Below, in pieces: positions 18,085-27,116 of a stretch of DNA of 64,000 bases. Numbering within the stretch: the stretch's first letter is position 1; every line of letters starts with the position of its first letter. The stretch covers positions 620,001 through 684,000 of the forward strand of contig NZ_CAAHFG010000002.1 of the NCBI RefSeq assembly GCF_900890425.1. The letters are read 5' to 3'. The position numbers were made by a program, and so were the translations under genes. The notes below the pieces were generated by a model. That model saw only the letters and a list, made by a program, of their open reading frames with translations. It was not told where the DNA came from and did no database searches. Source of the DNA: Pontiella desulfatans (GTDB lineage: Bacteria; Verrucomicrobiota; Kiritimatiellia; Kiritimatiellales; Pontiellaceae).

Positions 18085-20370
18085 TTGAAAAGAAGATTTT
18101 TGCTGATTATTCTATTTATCTATCCGGCTATCCATAGTTTCGGGGCTTCCTATTATGTTTCAACCAGCGGAAGTGATGCAAACGACGGGACATCCGGCCG
18201 ACCATTCCGGAGTATCGGTAAGGCTGCCGCGGTTTTGAAGCCGGGCGACATCTGCCATATCGATGACGGTCTTTATGCTGAAACGGTCCAGCCTGCGCGC
18301 TCAGGGCGGCCGGATGCACCCATCGTCTTCAAAAAAATGAATGGAAACGGTCGGGTGGTGATTACCGGTCTGGATTCTGTATCGGCGAATCGCTGGCAAA
18401 AAGGCCCCGCCGGCCTATATGCCGCGCGGTGTGAAATGAATCTTGGGCACGAGAATCAAGTGTTCCTGGGCGGAAGGATGCTGCTTGAGGCCCGTTGGCC
18501 CAATTCCGGCGACGTGCTGCTGGAGCCGGTGTTGGCTACAATGAAAAAGGGAACCACGAAAACCCTCATCGTAGATTCCAGTCTTCCCGGTTTTGACCTC
18601 GCCGGTGCGAAGGCCTGGATCCATGCCCCGAAATACTGGTCCGACTGGACGACTTCCATCACCGGAAACCCCGAGAAAGGGCGGCTGGAAATCGTTGATT
18701 CCGCACCCTTTCATGAGCCCAGTCGGCATGTTGCGGTCGAGGGCGCAACGTATTTTATCTTTGGCTTTCTGGATGCACTCGATTCGGACGGGGAGTGGTT
18801 TTATGATGAAAAGAAAAAAACACTTTATGTGTACAGAGAAAACGGGAAGCTGCCGAAGCAGAATTATTACATTAAAACCCGTATGACGGCTTTTGATCTG
18901 CGAGCCAGATCTCATGTAAAACTTGAGGGCATCGAGATTCTGGGGGCGACGATCGAAACAAGCGCCAAGTCCTCGCACCTTATTTTTGATAGCATGAGGA
19001 TACAATATCCGTATTTTTCCTCCTTGGCGGCAGGCAGCGGTGCCCAGGCTGACAAGGGGGTTCGCCTGCTCGGAAGCAACTGCATCCTGAAAAACAGCGA
19101 GGTGGCCTACAGTTCGGGAACCGGAGTGGCCCTCTATGGTGAAAATAACCAGGTGCTCAACTGTTACATCCATGACCATGACTTTATCGGAACCTATGCC
19201 AGTTGTGTTCAGTTGGGCGGGAAGGGGAATGTCATCAGCCACTCTACCCTTACGCGCAGTGGTCGCAGCGTCATTGATTACGGCGCAATGTATCAGTCGC
19301 TCGTCCAGAACTGCGAGTTGAGTTATGCAGGAATGTTGACCGGCGATCTCGGACTGACCTACGGCAATGTGATTGAGGGCGGGAATTCCGAGATCCGATA
19401 CAACGTGCTTCGGCACAACGTGGCTCATCACCACAGCACCGGCCTGTATTATGACCATGGAACCCAGAATATTATTTCGCACCACAATATCGTTTACGGT
19501 GTAGAACTGTCCGCGTTCCATCTAAACCACTATGCTTCCTTTCATCTCATATATAACAATACGTTCATTGCCGAGAAGTTCGGGTTCCGGAATATCTGGG
19601 GAAACAAATATGCCCCGGAGCTTAACGGGGTTCGGATCGTCAACAACGTGTTCAGCCAAACCGCCGAAACAGCGGCCCCCGACTATTTCTGGAGCAACAA
19701 TATTACCGATTATGAGGGTTTCGATCCGAAGGAGCCCTTCAGGATCGACCCGGATCTGATGGAGCGGGGGCTTTATCTTGAGGGGATCTCGCGGGGCGGT
19801 CCGCAGAAACGACCGGGCATCGGCGCGATTGAATCGGAAAACGGGGTCTTCCGCGTCGGGCATGATTTCAGGAATCCGCCCGAGATGGACACAACCCGCA
19901 GTCGGCCCAGGCACCGGAACCTTATTATCAATTCCGCATTTGAGCACGAAGACCATTTGGATCCATGGACATCGGTTGGTGATGTTCGGAAAAACAAGCA
20001 TAAGCCCAAGCTCCAGATCGACGAAGATATCGGCACCGGGCGGATGGGAGCCCATTCGGTTGAGCTGGCTGGAAATCGGAGCGAAATCCGGCAGGTCGTG
20101 ACGGATCTTGAGCCGGACTGCACCTATCAATTCAGCGGTTTCCTCCGTGTGGATAAAGGGGAGCGGGCTGTTCTCGGGGTTCGTTTTCCGGACGGGCAGG
20201 AGTTTACCTCTCCCGATGTTACGTTTGGCGCACCCGCCTGGCGTCGTGTGAACCTTTCCTTTTCCTCTCAGGAAGGTGCCGGGGATGTCGTTGTATTTGT
20301 AAGGCGCCTAAGCCAGGGTTCCGGCAACGTCTATTTCGATGATGCCGGACTCGTGCTGACCGGCCGGTAA
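18085..20370 (+). CDS. Secreted parallel beta-helix protein (short paralogue of 8246 product)
   Basis: 761 aa from the TTG at 18085, preferred over a GTG at 18076 because the GTG lies inside the ribosome binding site AAGGAG (18071-18076). Signal peptide KRRFLLIILFIYPAIHSFG, then ASYYVSTSGSDANDG. The helix matches the 8246 product throughout (GHENQVFLGG, EARWPN, IHDHDFIGTYAS, YYDHG, HHNIVYGV), but the A and B modules are missing and the first coils join directly. A CBM4/9-like domain (NLIINSAFEHEDHLDPW) ends the protein. There is no GEYVFGG tail. Likely a polysaccharide lyase or hydrolase of unassigned family acting with the sulfatase encoded just upstream. Confidence 0.82.
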   Translation: MKRRFLLIILFIYPAIHSFGASYYVSTSGSDANDGTSGRPFRSIGKAAAVLKPGDICHIDDGLYAETVQPARSGRPDAPIVFKKMNGNGRVVITGLDSVSANRWQKGPAGLYAARCEMNLGHENQVFLGGRMLLEARWPNSGDVLLEPVLATMKKGTTKTLIVDSSLPGFDLAGAKAWIHAPKYWSDWTTSITGNPEKGRLEIVDSAPFHEPSRHVAVEGATYFIFGFLDALDSDGEWFYDEKKKTLYVYRENGKLPKQNYYIKTRMTAFDLRARSHVKLEGIEILGATIETSAKSSHLIFDSMRIQYPYFSSLAAGSGAQADKGVRLLGSNCILKNSEVAYSSGTGVALYGENNQVLNCYIHDHDFIGTYASCVQLGGKGNVISHSTLTRSGRSVIDYGAMYQSLVQNCELSYAGMLTGDLGLTYGNVIEGGNSEIRYNVLRHNVAHHHSTGLYYDHGTQNIISHHNIVYGVELSAFHLNHYASFHLIYNNTFIAEKFGFRNIWGNKYAPELNGVRIVNNVFSQTAETAAPDYFWSNNITDYEGFDPKEPFRIDPDLMERGLYLEGISRGGPQKRPGIGAIESENGVFRVGHDFRNPPEMDTTRSRPRHRNLIINSAFEHEDHLDPWTSVGDVRKNKHKPKLQIDEDIGTGRMGAHSVELAGNRSEIRQVVTDLEPDCTYQFSGFLRVDKGERAVLGVRFPDGQEFTSPDVTFGAPAWRRVNLSFSSQEGAGDVVVFVRRLSQGSGNVYFDDAGLVLTGR

Positions 20371-20620
20371 TGGTGCTGAACGTGGGCGTTTTCATCAAGG
20401 CGGCCTGCTGAACATGGATGAATCCGCATGAAATAGATTGACAAAGCACGGGGGTAGTAACATTGTTTACCAATATTTGTCAGAGGAAGGCGTTGGAGCT
20501 GCGGGAAAGCCGTGGTGCCTTGGTTGGGCAGTAGTTGCCGAGTAATGTTAACGTTTTGTGCCAGCATGTGGCTGAGCGATCGTAAGGGAAGAAATTAAAA
20601 ACAGGAATTCCGCTGATTTT
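20371..20620. promoter_or_regulatory. Control region before the MFS/GH141-like/fucosidase operon
   Basis: 250 bases without a gene. TTGACA at 20438-20443 with a weak -10 (CATTGT, 20461-20466, 17-base spacer) lies over the dyad at 20455-20472. About 145 bases of leader follow before the ATG at 20621. No clear terminator for the upstream gene is visible. Confidence 0.5.
20455..20472. promoter_or_regulatory. Putative LacI-type operator before the transporter operon
   Basis: TAGTAA-CATTGT-TTACCA, same architecture as the copies at 5098 and 16557. It starts 11 bases after TTGACA, overlapping the putative -10 element. Confidence 0.6.
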
Positions 20621-21922
20621 ATGAATGAGAAAAAACGACACCCGCTTTTCTGGATGCCGACGCTCTATTTTGCGATGGGCGTTCCGCTGAACATCGTCGT
20701 GGTCGTGGCGGCGATCATGTATAAGAACCTCGGTCTTTCCAATACGGAGATCGGGCTCTACACGGGGGCGATGTATCTGCCGTGGGTGCTGAAACCGCTG
20801 TGGTCTCCGTTTATCGACATGTATAGAACGAAGAAGTTTTTCGTACTGCTTACGGAAATCATCATGGCAGTCGGCCTGGGCTGCATGGCGCTGGCTCTTC
20901 CGCTCGAAGGCTGGCTACCGGCAACCATCGCCCTGTTCTGGGTGATCGGCTTTCTTTCGGCAACACAGGATATTGCCGCGGACGGGGTCTACATCAATTC
21001 CATGACGGCAAAGATGCAGGCCAAATATATCGGGGCGCAGGGCATCTGCTGGTATGGGGGAAAAATCCTGGCGACGGGGCTGCTGGTGTCGGTGACCGGC
21101 TATCTGCATTCCGAGGAAAAAGGGCTGGGCCTCAGTTGGGCGCATGCCTGGATGATTGTGATGGGGGTGCTGGGTGCAACGATGCTGATCCTCAGCATCT
21201 GGCACCGCTTTATGCTGCCGACCGGTGGCGAGGCCGTTCAGCTGGAGGATTCCAAAAGCGGTCTGAAGCATGTGGTTCATGAATTCGGCGATGTATTTTC
21301 CAGCTATTTCAAAAAGAAAAATATCTGGGTCATGCTGCTCTTCGTTCTGTTCTACCGCCTTGCGGAAGGACTGCTCGAAAAGATGGGGCCGCTTTTCCTG
21401 ATCGATACCGTGGAGGCGGGTGGTCTCGGGCTGGACAATGTGGCGGTCGGGAACATTATGGGATCCTTCGGTTCGGTGGCCTTTATGCTCGGCGCGCTGC
21501 TGGGCGGGCTCATTGCATCCAGATTCGGGCTGAAGCGTTCGCTGATGTTTCTATGTGTCATGCTGAATGTGCCGGATCTGGCCTTTGTTTATCTCGGTTA
21601 TGCGCTGCCCACCAGTGTACCGTGGATCACAACGGTCATTACGCTTGAAATGTTCGGCTACGGCATCGGCTCGGTTTCGCTGATGCTCTACATGATGCAG
21701 CAGATCGCACCTGGAAAATACAAAACTGCACACTACGCGATCTCTACGGGATTCATGATGCTGTGTATGATGCTGACCGGCATGATCAGCGGCAAGCTGC
21801 AGGAAGCGGTCGGGTACCAGTGGTTTTTTGTCATCGTCTGCATTGCCACCATTCCGTCGTTTATTATCACCTGGTTTGCACCGTTCCATGTGGATCACAG
21901 TAAAGAAGAAAGCGAACAGTAG
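20621..21922 (+). CDS. MFS transporter, PAT/AmpG-like
   Basis: 433 aa inner-membrane protein with about 12 hydrophobic segments. The motif SATQDIAADGVYI resembles the conserved Asp-containing segment of AmpG/PAT transporters. In this locus it probably imports mono- or oligosaccharides released by the secreted enzymes (inference from context), as no SusC/D or ABC system is nearby. It is first gene of the operon controlled by the 20455 dyad. GGA at 20604-20606 is a distant ribosome binding site, so the start is only moderately supported. The next gene begins 10 bases after the stop. Confidence 0.88.
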   Translation: MNEKKRHPLFWMPTLYFAMGVPLNIVVVVAAIMYKNLGLSNTEIGLYTGAMYLPWVLKPLWSPFIDMYRTKKFFVLLTEIIMAVGLGCMALALPLEGWLPATIALFWVIGFLSATQDIAADGVYINSMTAKMQAKYIGAQGICWYGGKILATGLLVSVTGYLHSEEKGLGLSWAHAWMIVMGVLGATMLILSIWHRFMLPTGGEAVQLEDSKSGLKHVVHEFGDVFSSYFKKKNIWVMLLFVLFYRLAEGLLEKMGPLFLIDTVEAGGLGLDNVAVGNIMGSFGSVAFMLGALLGGLIASRFGLKRSLMFLCVMLNVPDLAFVYLGYALPTSVPWITTVITLEMFGYGIGSVSLMLYMMQQIAPGKYKTAHYAISTGFMMLCMMLTGMISGKLQEAVGYQWFFVIVCIATIPSFIITWFAPFHVDHSKEESEQ

Positions 21923-21932
21923 AGAAATTATT

Positions 21933-24149
21933 ATGTTCTATCGTCACCCTATTTTACTAACGGCGGGTTGCCTTGCGCTATTCGCCATCGGTCAGAACGC
22001 AGGGGCGCAGCTCCAGTTGCAGGTCGGCCGTTCAGCACCTTTCCAGACATTGGAACAGGCACGCGACGCCATACGGAAAATGAAAGCTGATGGAAAATAT
22101 CCCGCCGAAGGTGTAGTGGTCGAAATCGGCGAAGGGGTCTATCCGGTTCGCGATACGTTCGAACTCGGCCCCTCGGATGCCGGGCTTCCTGGAGCCCCGG
22201 TGGTCTATCGTGCCCGGCCGGGGGCAAACGTCGTGCTTTCCGGTGGAACCTCTATCCCGTTTTCGAAATTTGAAAAGGTTTCCGATCCGGCAACGTTATC
22301 CCGACTCATTTCGGAAGCGCGCAATAAAGTGCTCGTCGCGGACCTTGCCGCATTGGGTATCCGTGATTACGGGGACATTAAGCAGCAGGGTTTTTCGACC
22401 CCGTTTCTGCCGGCCCACATGGAGGTGTACGGGAACGATCGGCTTTTTGAGCTGGCAAAATGGCCTAACGAAGGTTCATTGAAAATCGGCAAGGTGCTGG
22501 ATTCCGGCGCGATTCCGATGAACGAACTGCATGGCGGAAAGTTTCAGGATCCTGCCCTGTTGAATCCTGACTATGTCCCGCGCGGCGGAACATTCGAGTT
22601 TGATTACGACCGCGCCGACCGCTGGAAGCTGGCCTCGGATATTTGGCTGAAAGGGGTGTTTTCACGCGGGTTCGCCCACGACAATCTGCAGGTAGAGAAG
22701 ATTGATTTTGAAAAGCGTACTCTCACGACCGTTCAGCCCCACCTCTACGGCATCAGCGCCTGGGCGGATACGAACCCGATGACCAAAAGCCGTCACTATG
22801 TCGTCTACAATCTGTTGGAAGAGCTGGACCGCCCAGGCGAATGTTTTGTGGATAAGGAATCCGGCAAACTCTATCTCATGCCCCGCGAAGAAAAGCCGCT
22901 CGATAGGGTGGAGATCACCGTTTTCGAAAAGCCTTTCATCGCCATCGAAAACACAGCACATATCCGGATCGAGGGGGTCACACTCGAAAACGGGCGCGGC
23001 ATGGGTATCTATATGGAGAATGCCGAGCAGGTGGTGCTGGACAACCTGACCGTTCGCGGATTCGGAATACTCGGCATTATGATGGGGCAGGGTGTGGAGG
23101 GCGGTCACGAAGGACCCGTTCATGAATTTACCGGTACCCCGGTGTCGCGCTATGTTGGCAACATCAAGGCGCACCACTATGAAAACTCCACCTGGGATCG
23201 TAGGGCCGGAAAAAACTGCACCATCCAAAATTGCAGAATCTATAACACCGGCCAGGGCGGGGTAATCATCGATGGTGGCTCCAAGGTCGATCTGTCAGCG
23301 GGTAACAACCGCATCGTTAATTGCGAGCTCTACCGCAACTCCAACCTGCGCGCCTCGTATAGTCCGGCGGTCAGCATATACGGCGTCGGCAACGCGGTGC
23401 GCAACTGCCGCATCCACCATCAGCCCCACAACGCGGTCACGCTCTTCGGTAACGACCACGCCGTTGAGTTCAACGAAATTGACCATATACTTCAGGAAGG
23501 GTATGAGGATATGGGCGCGTTCTACATCGGCCGCAATCCGTCCGATATGGGGAACCGGGTGGTCGGTAACTATTTTCATGATATCTGCGCTGATGAGCAC
23601 CGGCGCATCACCGGCGTTTATCTCGACGACGGAACCGGCGGCACGCTGGTAGCTTCAAACATTTTCTACAAAGTCGGCAGTCCACGCTTCGGTGCAGCGT
23701 ATGTGCACTTTGGCCATCGCAACACGATTCAGCAGAATGTGTTTATCGATTGCCCGGCCCCCGTAAAATTTATACTGAGTACTCCCCGCTGGGAAACCCG
23801 CCGGAAAAGCGCGCTTTGGGAAAAGCGTTTGTTTGAGGATATCGACATAAACGCTCCGCCATATTCCGAGCGCTACCCCCTGTTGGACGGGTTCCTGGAT
23901 GTGGCGTCGCGCACCAATACCGTGAGCGGAAATATCTTCGTAAACTGTGAAGAGGGGTGTGGAACCTCCGGCGGGAAGGTTGGGCTGGATCAGGATGGCG
24001 ACCTGCTGCTTGAGGGCAACCGGGCCGTAAAGCTGGAGCTTCCGTTAACGCCTTTCCGTTTGGAGATGCTGCGTAAAGCACCACTTAAAGGTGTGACGGA
24101 ATGCGCCTCCATTCCGTTGGACAAGATAGGACTTCAATCAGGGAATTAA
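21933..24149 (+). CDS. Secreted beta-helix glycosidase, GH141-like
   Basis: 738 aa. The ATG at 21933 gives a clean signal peptide (ILLTAGCLALFAIGQNAGA); longer in-frame readings overlap the transporter gene. The N-terminus FQTLEQARDAIRKMKADGKY with VVEIGEGVYPVRDTFEL and VVLSGG is the hallmark of right-handed beta-helix proteins grouped with GH141, a family that includes alpha-L-fucosidase and xylanase activities. Repeated coils with Asn ladders run through the middle (NCRIYNTG, NCELYRNS, NCRIHHQ). A GH29 fucosidase and three sulfatases in the same operon make a fucose-containing sulfated glycan a reasonable substrate (inference). Other beta-helix families remain possible. Confidence 0.8.
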   Translation: MFYRHPILLTAGCLALFAIGQNAGAQLQLQVGRSAPFQTLEQARDAIRKMKADGKYPAEGVVVEIGEGVYPVRDTFELGPSDAGLPGAPVVYRARPGANVVLSGGTSIPFSKFEKVSDPATLSRLISEARNKVLVADLAALGIRDYGDIKQQGFSTPFLPAHMEVYGNDRLFELAKWPNEGSLKIGKVLDSGAIPMNELHGGKFQDPALLNPDYVPRGGTFEFDYDRADRWKLASDIWLKGVFSRGFAHDNLQVEKIDFEKRTLTTVQPHLYGISAWADTNPMTKSRHYVVYNLLEELDRPGECFVDKESGKLYLMPREEKPLDRVEITVFEKPFIAIENTAHIRIEGVTLENGRGMGIYMENAEQVVLDNLTVRGFGILGIMMGQGVEGGHEGPVHEFTGTPVSRYVGNIKAHHYENSTWDRRAGKNCTIQNCRIYNTGQGGVIIDGGSKVDLSAGNNRIVNCELYRNSNLRASYSPAVSIYGVGNAVRNCRIHHQPHNAVTLFGNDHAVEFNEIDHILQEGYEDMGAFYIGRNPSDMGNRVVGNYFHDICADEHRRITGVYLDDGTGGTLVASNIFYKVGSPRFGAAYVHFGHRNTIQQNVFIDCPAPVKFILSTPRWETRRKSALWEKRLFEDIDINAPPYSERYPLLDGFLDVASRTNTVSGNIFVNCEEGCGTSGGKVGLDQDGDLLLEGNRAVKLELPLTPFRLEMLRKAPLKGVTECASIPLDKIGLQSGN

Positions 24150-24152
24150 CGC

Positions 24153-25700
24153 ATGAAAAAACTCATCTGTATTTTAGGTTTTGCTTTGGCCGCAGGCTTC
24201 GCTGTTGCCAAGTCATCGCTTCCGAATATTCTTTTCATTCCGATTGATGACCTGAAGCCCGTGCTGGGTTGCTTTGGTGACGAGATCATTCAAACACCGA
24301 ACATCGATCGTTTGGCCGAGCGGGGAACTGTATTTCTAAACACCGCCTGTCAGCAGGCGCTTTGCGGTCCGTCGAGGGCCAGCATCATGACGGGGCTTTA
24401 TCCTGATCAGACGGGGGTCTGGGATCTGGAAACTAAAATGCGCGATGTGGACCCGGATGTATTGACCCTGCCGCAATATTTCCGTCAACAGGGCTACGCG
24501 ACAACCGGATTGGGAAAAACCTTTGACCCTCGCTGCGTGGATAATCGCACGGATCTCGATGCGCCTTCATGGTCGATTCCGTACGGCAGTGTTTCGGCGG
24601 AGCGTTCGATGGATCACTATCAGGACTATGTGAATCCGATGACGATTGAGGCTGGTCAGAAAGCCGAAGCACAGCTTGCGGGAAAGGTGTTCAATCCCGG
24701 CTATTTGAAGAATCGGGCCATGGCCGAGATCGGCGGGCCACTGGCCCGGCCGGCAACGGAGTGCATGGATGTTCCGGATGACGCCTATCCGGATGGGGCG
24801 CTGGCGAATGCCGCCGTGCAAATGCTCGACCGGTTGGCTGCCGGGGATAAGCCCTTTTTCCTATCGGTTGGTTTTCACAAGCCGCACCTGCCTTTTGTCG
24901 CGCCGAAGAAGTATTGGGATCTCTACGACCGGGATGAGATCGATCTGGCGGCCTTCCGGAATCCTCCCAAGGGCGCACCAATGATTGCGATGAAGGGGAC
25001 TGGAGGTAACGGTGAGTTGGGTCAATACAGTGATATTCCCCGTGAAGACGATCTTCCGGTCGAACTGCAAAAGCGGCTGATTCATGGCTACATGGCGACG
25101 GTGAGCTATATGGATGCCCAGCTCGGCAAGGTGCTGGATCATCTCGAAAAGGCCGGTCTGGCTGAAAACACGGTTATCTGCTTTTGGGGCGATCACGGGT
25201 TCCATCTCGGCGACCATAAGCTGTGGACCAAACATACCAACTTTGAGCAGGCCGTCCGGTCGCCGCTGATCATCGCAGGCCCGAAAGGATTGTCGGGGAA
25301 CACCTCCCAATCACCCGCGGAGTTTGTCGATGTTTTCCCAACCCTGTGCGAACTGGCCGGTCTTGACATCCCGGAGCATCTTCCCGGCAAAAGCCTGGTT
25401 CCTATCATGAAGGATCCCACGGCCTTGGTTCGCCCGGATGCCATGGCCCAATATACCCGGGGATCCACTATGGGATATACCCTGCGGGACGAACGGCATC
25501 GATATGTTAAGTGGTTGAAGATGGACTACAGGAAGGGCGAACGAACCGGAGTGCTGGTGGCCAAAGAACTTTATGATTATAAAACCGATCCCCTTGAAAC
25601 CAAAAACCTCGTCGATGATCCTGAATATCATGAGGTTGTTAAGGCGTTCGAAAAATCCTTTAAAATCCGCGGTGTGGCCCAGGAAAATAAGGTCAAATGA
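24153..25700 (+). CDS. Secreted sulfatase, iduronate-2-sulfatase-like (CGPSR)
   Basis: 515 aa. Signal peptide ILGFALAAGFAVA. Asp32-Asp33 in IDDLKPVLGCFGD and Cys71 in C-G-P-S-R followed by IMTGLYPDQTGVWD are typical of the iduronate-2-sulfatase-type S1 subfamily. FWGDHGFHLGDHKLWTKHTNFE is the conserved metal and substrate segment of that subgroup. The name reflects family resemblance; the real substrate is probably a marine sulfated glycan rather than iduronate. It lies 3 bases after the GH141-like gene and overlaps the next sulfatase by 4 bases. Confidence 0.94.
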   Translation: MKKLICILGFALAAGFAVAKSSLPNILFIPIDDLKPVLGCFGDEIIQTPNIDRLAERGTVFLNTACQQALCGPSRASIMTGLYPDQTGVWDLETKMRDVDPDVLTLPQYFRQQGYATTGLGKTFDPRCVDNRTDLDAPSWSIPYGSVSAERSMDHYQDYVNPMTIEAGQKAEAQLAGKVFNPGYLKNRAMAEIGGPLARPATECMDVPDDAYPDGALANAAVQMLDRLAAGDKPFFLSVGFHKPHLPFVAPKKYWDLYDRDEIDLAAFRNPPKGAPMIAMKGTGGNGELGQYSDIPREDDLPVELQKRLIHGYMATVSYMDAQLGKVLDHLEKAGLAENTVICFWGDHGFHLGDHKLWTKHTNFEQAVRSPLIIAGPKGLSGNTSQSPAEFVDVFPTLCELAGLDIPEHLPGKSLVPIMKDPTALVRPDAMAQYTRGSTMGYTLRDERHRYVKWLKMDYRKGERTGVLVAKELYDYKTDPLETKNLVDDPEYHEVVKAFEKSFKIRGVAQENKVK

Positions 25701-27115
25701 AGATGAATAGAGGTATGAAGATTATCTTGCTGGGGCTACTGCTCCAATTTATGGGGGCTGGAGCCATGGCGGCTCAGCCGAATATCCTGTTCATCCTGAC
25801 GGATGATCAGGGCTGGGCTGATTTTTCGGAAACGGTGGATCCGAACTATCCGGAGGCGCACTGCGCTTATCTGGAAACCCCCAATATGAACCGGTTTGCT
25901 CACGAAGGCATACGTTTTACCGATGCGTATTCGCCGGCGCCCAACTGCACGCCGACGCGCCGCAGTATTCAGTATGGCATGACGCCTGCCCGTCAGCGCG
26001 GAACGGAATTTATCGGGGAGTTTGACGGAGTGGGGCATTTGTCTATCGCTCAATATATTAAGCAGGCTAACTCGGCTTATCGCTGTGCGTTATTTGGAAA
26101 ATGGGGCGAGGTGATGGATGGTTCGTGGGCGCAACAGAACACGAAGATTAATCCAACGGCTTTGGGGTATGACGAAAGTGACGGGCCGACGACCGGGAAC
26201 CATACCGGAACCTATTATCATCAAAGTAAAGGGAAAGAGCACTTTGCCCGCAACTTCCGGTGCGAGGCGGATGAAAATCCGAAACTGACATTTTCCGTTA
26301 CCCGCCGCGCCATCGATTTTATGGCGCGGCAGGCGGATGAAGAAAACCCGTTCTACCTTCAGGTCAACTATTATGCCATTCATACCGCGCATCAGGCCCG
26401 GCAGGAAACCATGGACACGTATGCAAAGAAGGCTGATCCCGATAGGCAGCTTCTTCCCGGAGTCGGCCCCATGCTCGAAGACCTCGATACGGCCATCGGG
26501 CAATTGCTGCAGGCGCTTGATGATTTGGGGCTGGCCGACAATACCTATGTGATCCTGTCGTCCGACAACGGCGGGGAGCAGGCCTATGCTTCCCTTCCGC
26601 CCGGTAGCGAAAACCTTCCCGGACGAAATGCGCCGCTGCGCAGTACGAAGGCTTATCTCTACGAAGGCGGCATCCGCGTTCCGCTTATGGTGCGCGGCCC
26701 CGGTCTGCAAAAGAATGTGGTTTGCCGCGAACCGGTCGCCCTCTATGATCTGCTGCCCACCTTCCACGAGCTGGCCGGTGGTAAGGATGTGCTGTCTGCG
26801 GAAATCGATGGTGCAAGCCTCGGTCCTGTGCTGGCCGATCCTGAAAGCGGGCAGGTTAAACGGGCATCCAAAGCGCTCTTCTTCCACCGTCCCCGTTTCA
26901 AAAAGCAGTCCCACTCGGCGATCCGTATGGGCGACTACAAACTGGTCCTGAGCTGGACCGGTCCCTGGGAAGTGGGGAAGCAGGAACTGTTTAATTTGGC
27001 TGAAGATATTGGCGAAACAAAAAACCTCGCTCAAAAAATGCCGGAAAAAACCAAAGAAATGACGGATACCTTGATAAGCTATCTCAGAAGTATTGATGCA
27101 GAGGTGGCCGAGTAA
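25697..27115 (+). CDS. Secreted S1 family sulfatase with variant CTPTR motif
   Basis: 472 aa, starting in an ATGA overlap with the preceding gene. A second Met at residue 7 is an alternative start. Signal peptide core IILLGLLLQFMGAGAMA. TDDQGW at 35-40 supplies metal ligands. The formylglycine motif reads C84-T-P-T-R rather than the usual C-x-P-S-R, and the following segment is SIQYGMTPARQRG instead of xMTGxY. SSDNGGEQ and YEGGIRVPL are intact, so the fold and active site otherwise look complete. Whether Cys84 is matured by the standard enzyme with Thr in place of Ser is unclear. Confidence 0.9.
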   Translation: MKMNRGMKIILLGLLLQFMGAGAMAAQPNILFILTDDQGWADFSETVDPNYPEAHCAYLETPNMNRFAHEGIRFTDAYSPAPNCTPTRRSIQYGMTPARQRGTEFIGEFDGVGHLSIAQYIKQANSAYRCALFGKWGEVMDGSWAQQNTKINPTALGYDESDGPTTGNHTGTYYHQSKGKEHFARNFRCEADENPKLTFSVTRRAIDFMARQADEENPFYLQVNYYAIHTAHQARQETMDTYAKKADPDRQLLPGVGPMLEDLDTAIGQLLQALDDLGLADNTYVILSSDNGGEQAYASLPPGSENLPGRNAPLRSTKAYLYEGGIRVPLMVRGPGLQKNVVCREPVALYDLLPTFHELAGGKDVLSAEIDGASLGPVLADPESGQVKRASKALFFHRPRFKKQSHSAIRMGDYKLVLSWTGPWEVGKQELFNLAEDIGETKNLAQKMPEKTKEMTDTLISYLRSIDAEVAE

Positions 27116-27116
27116 A

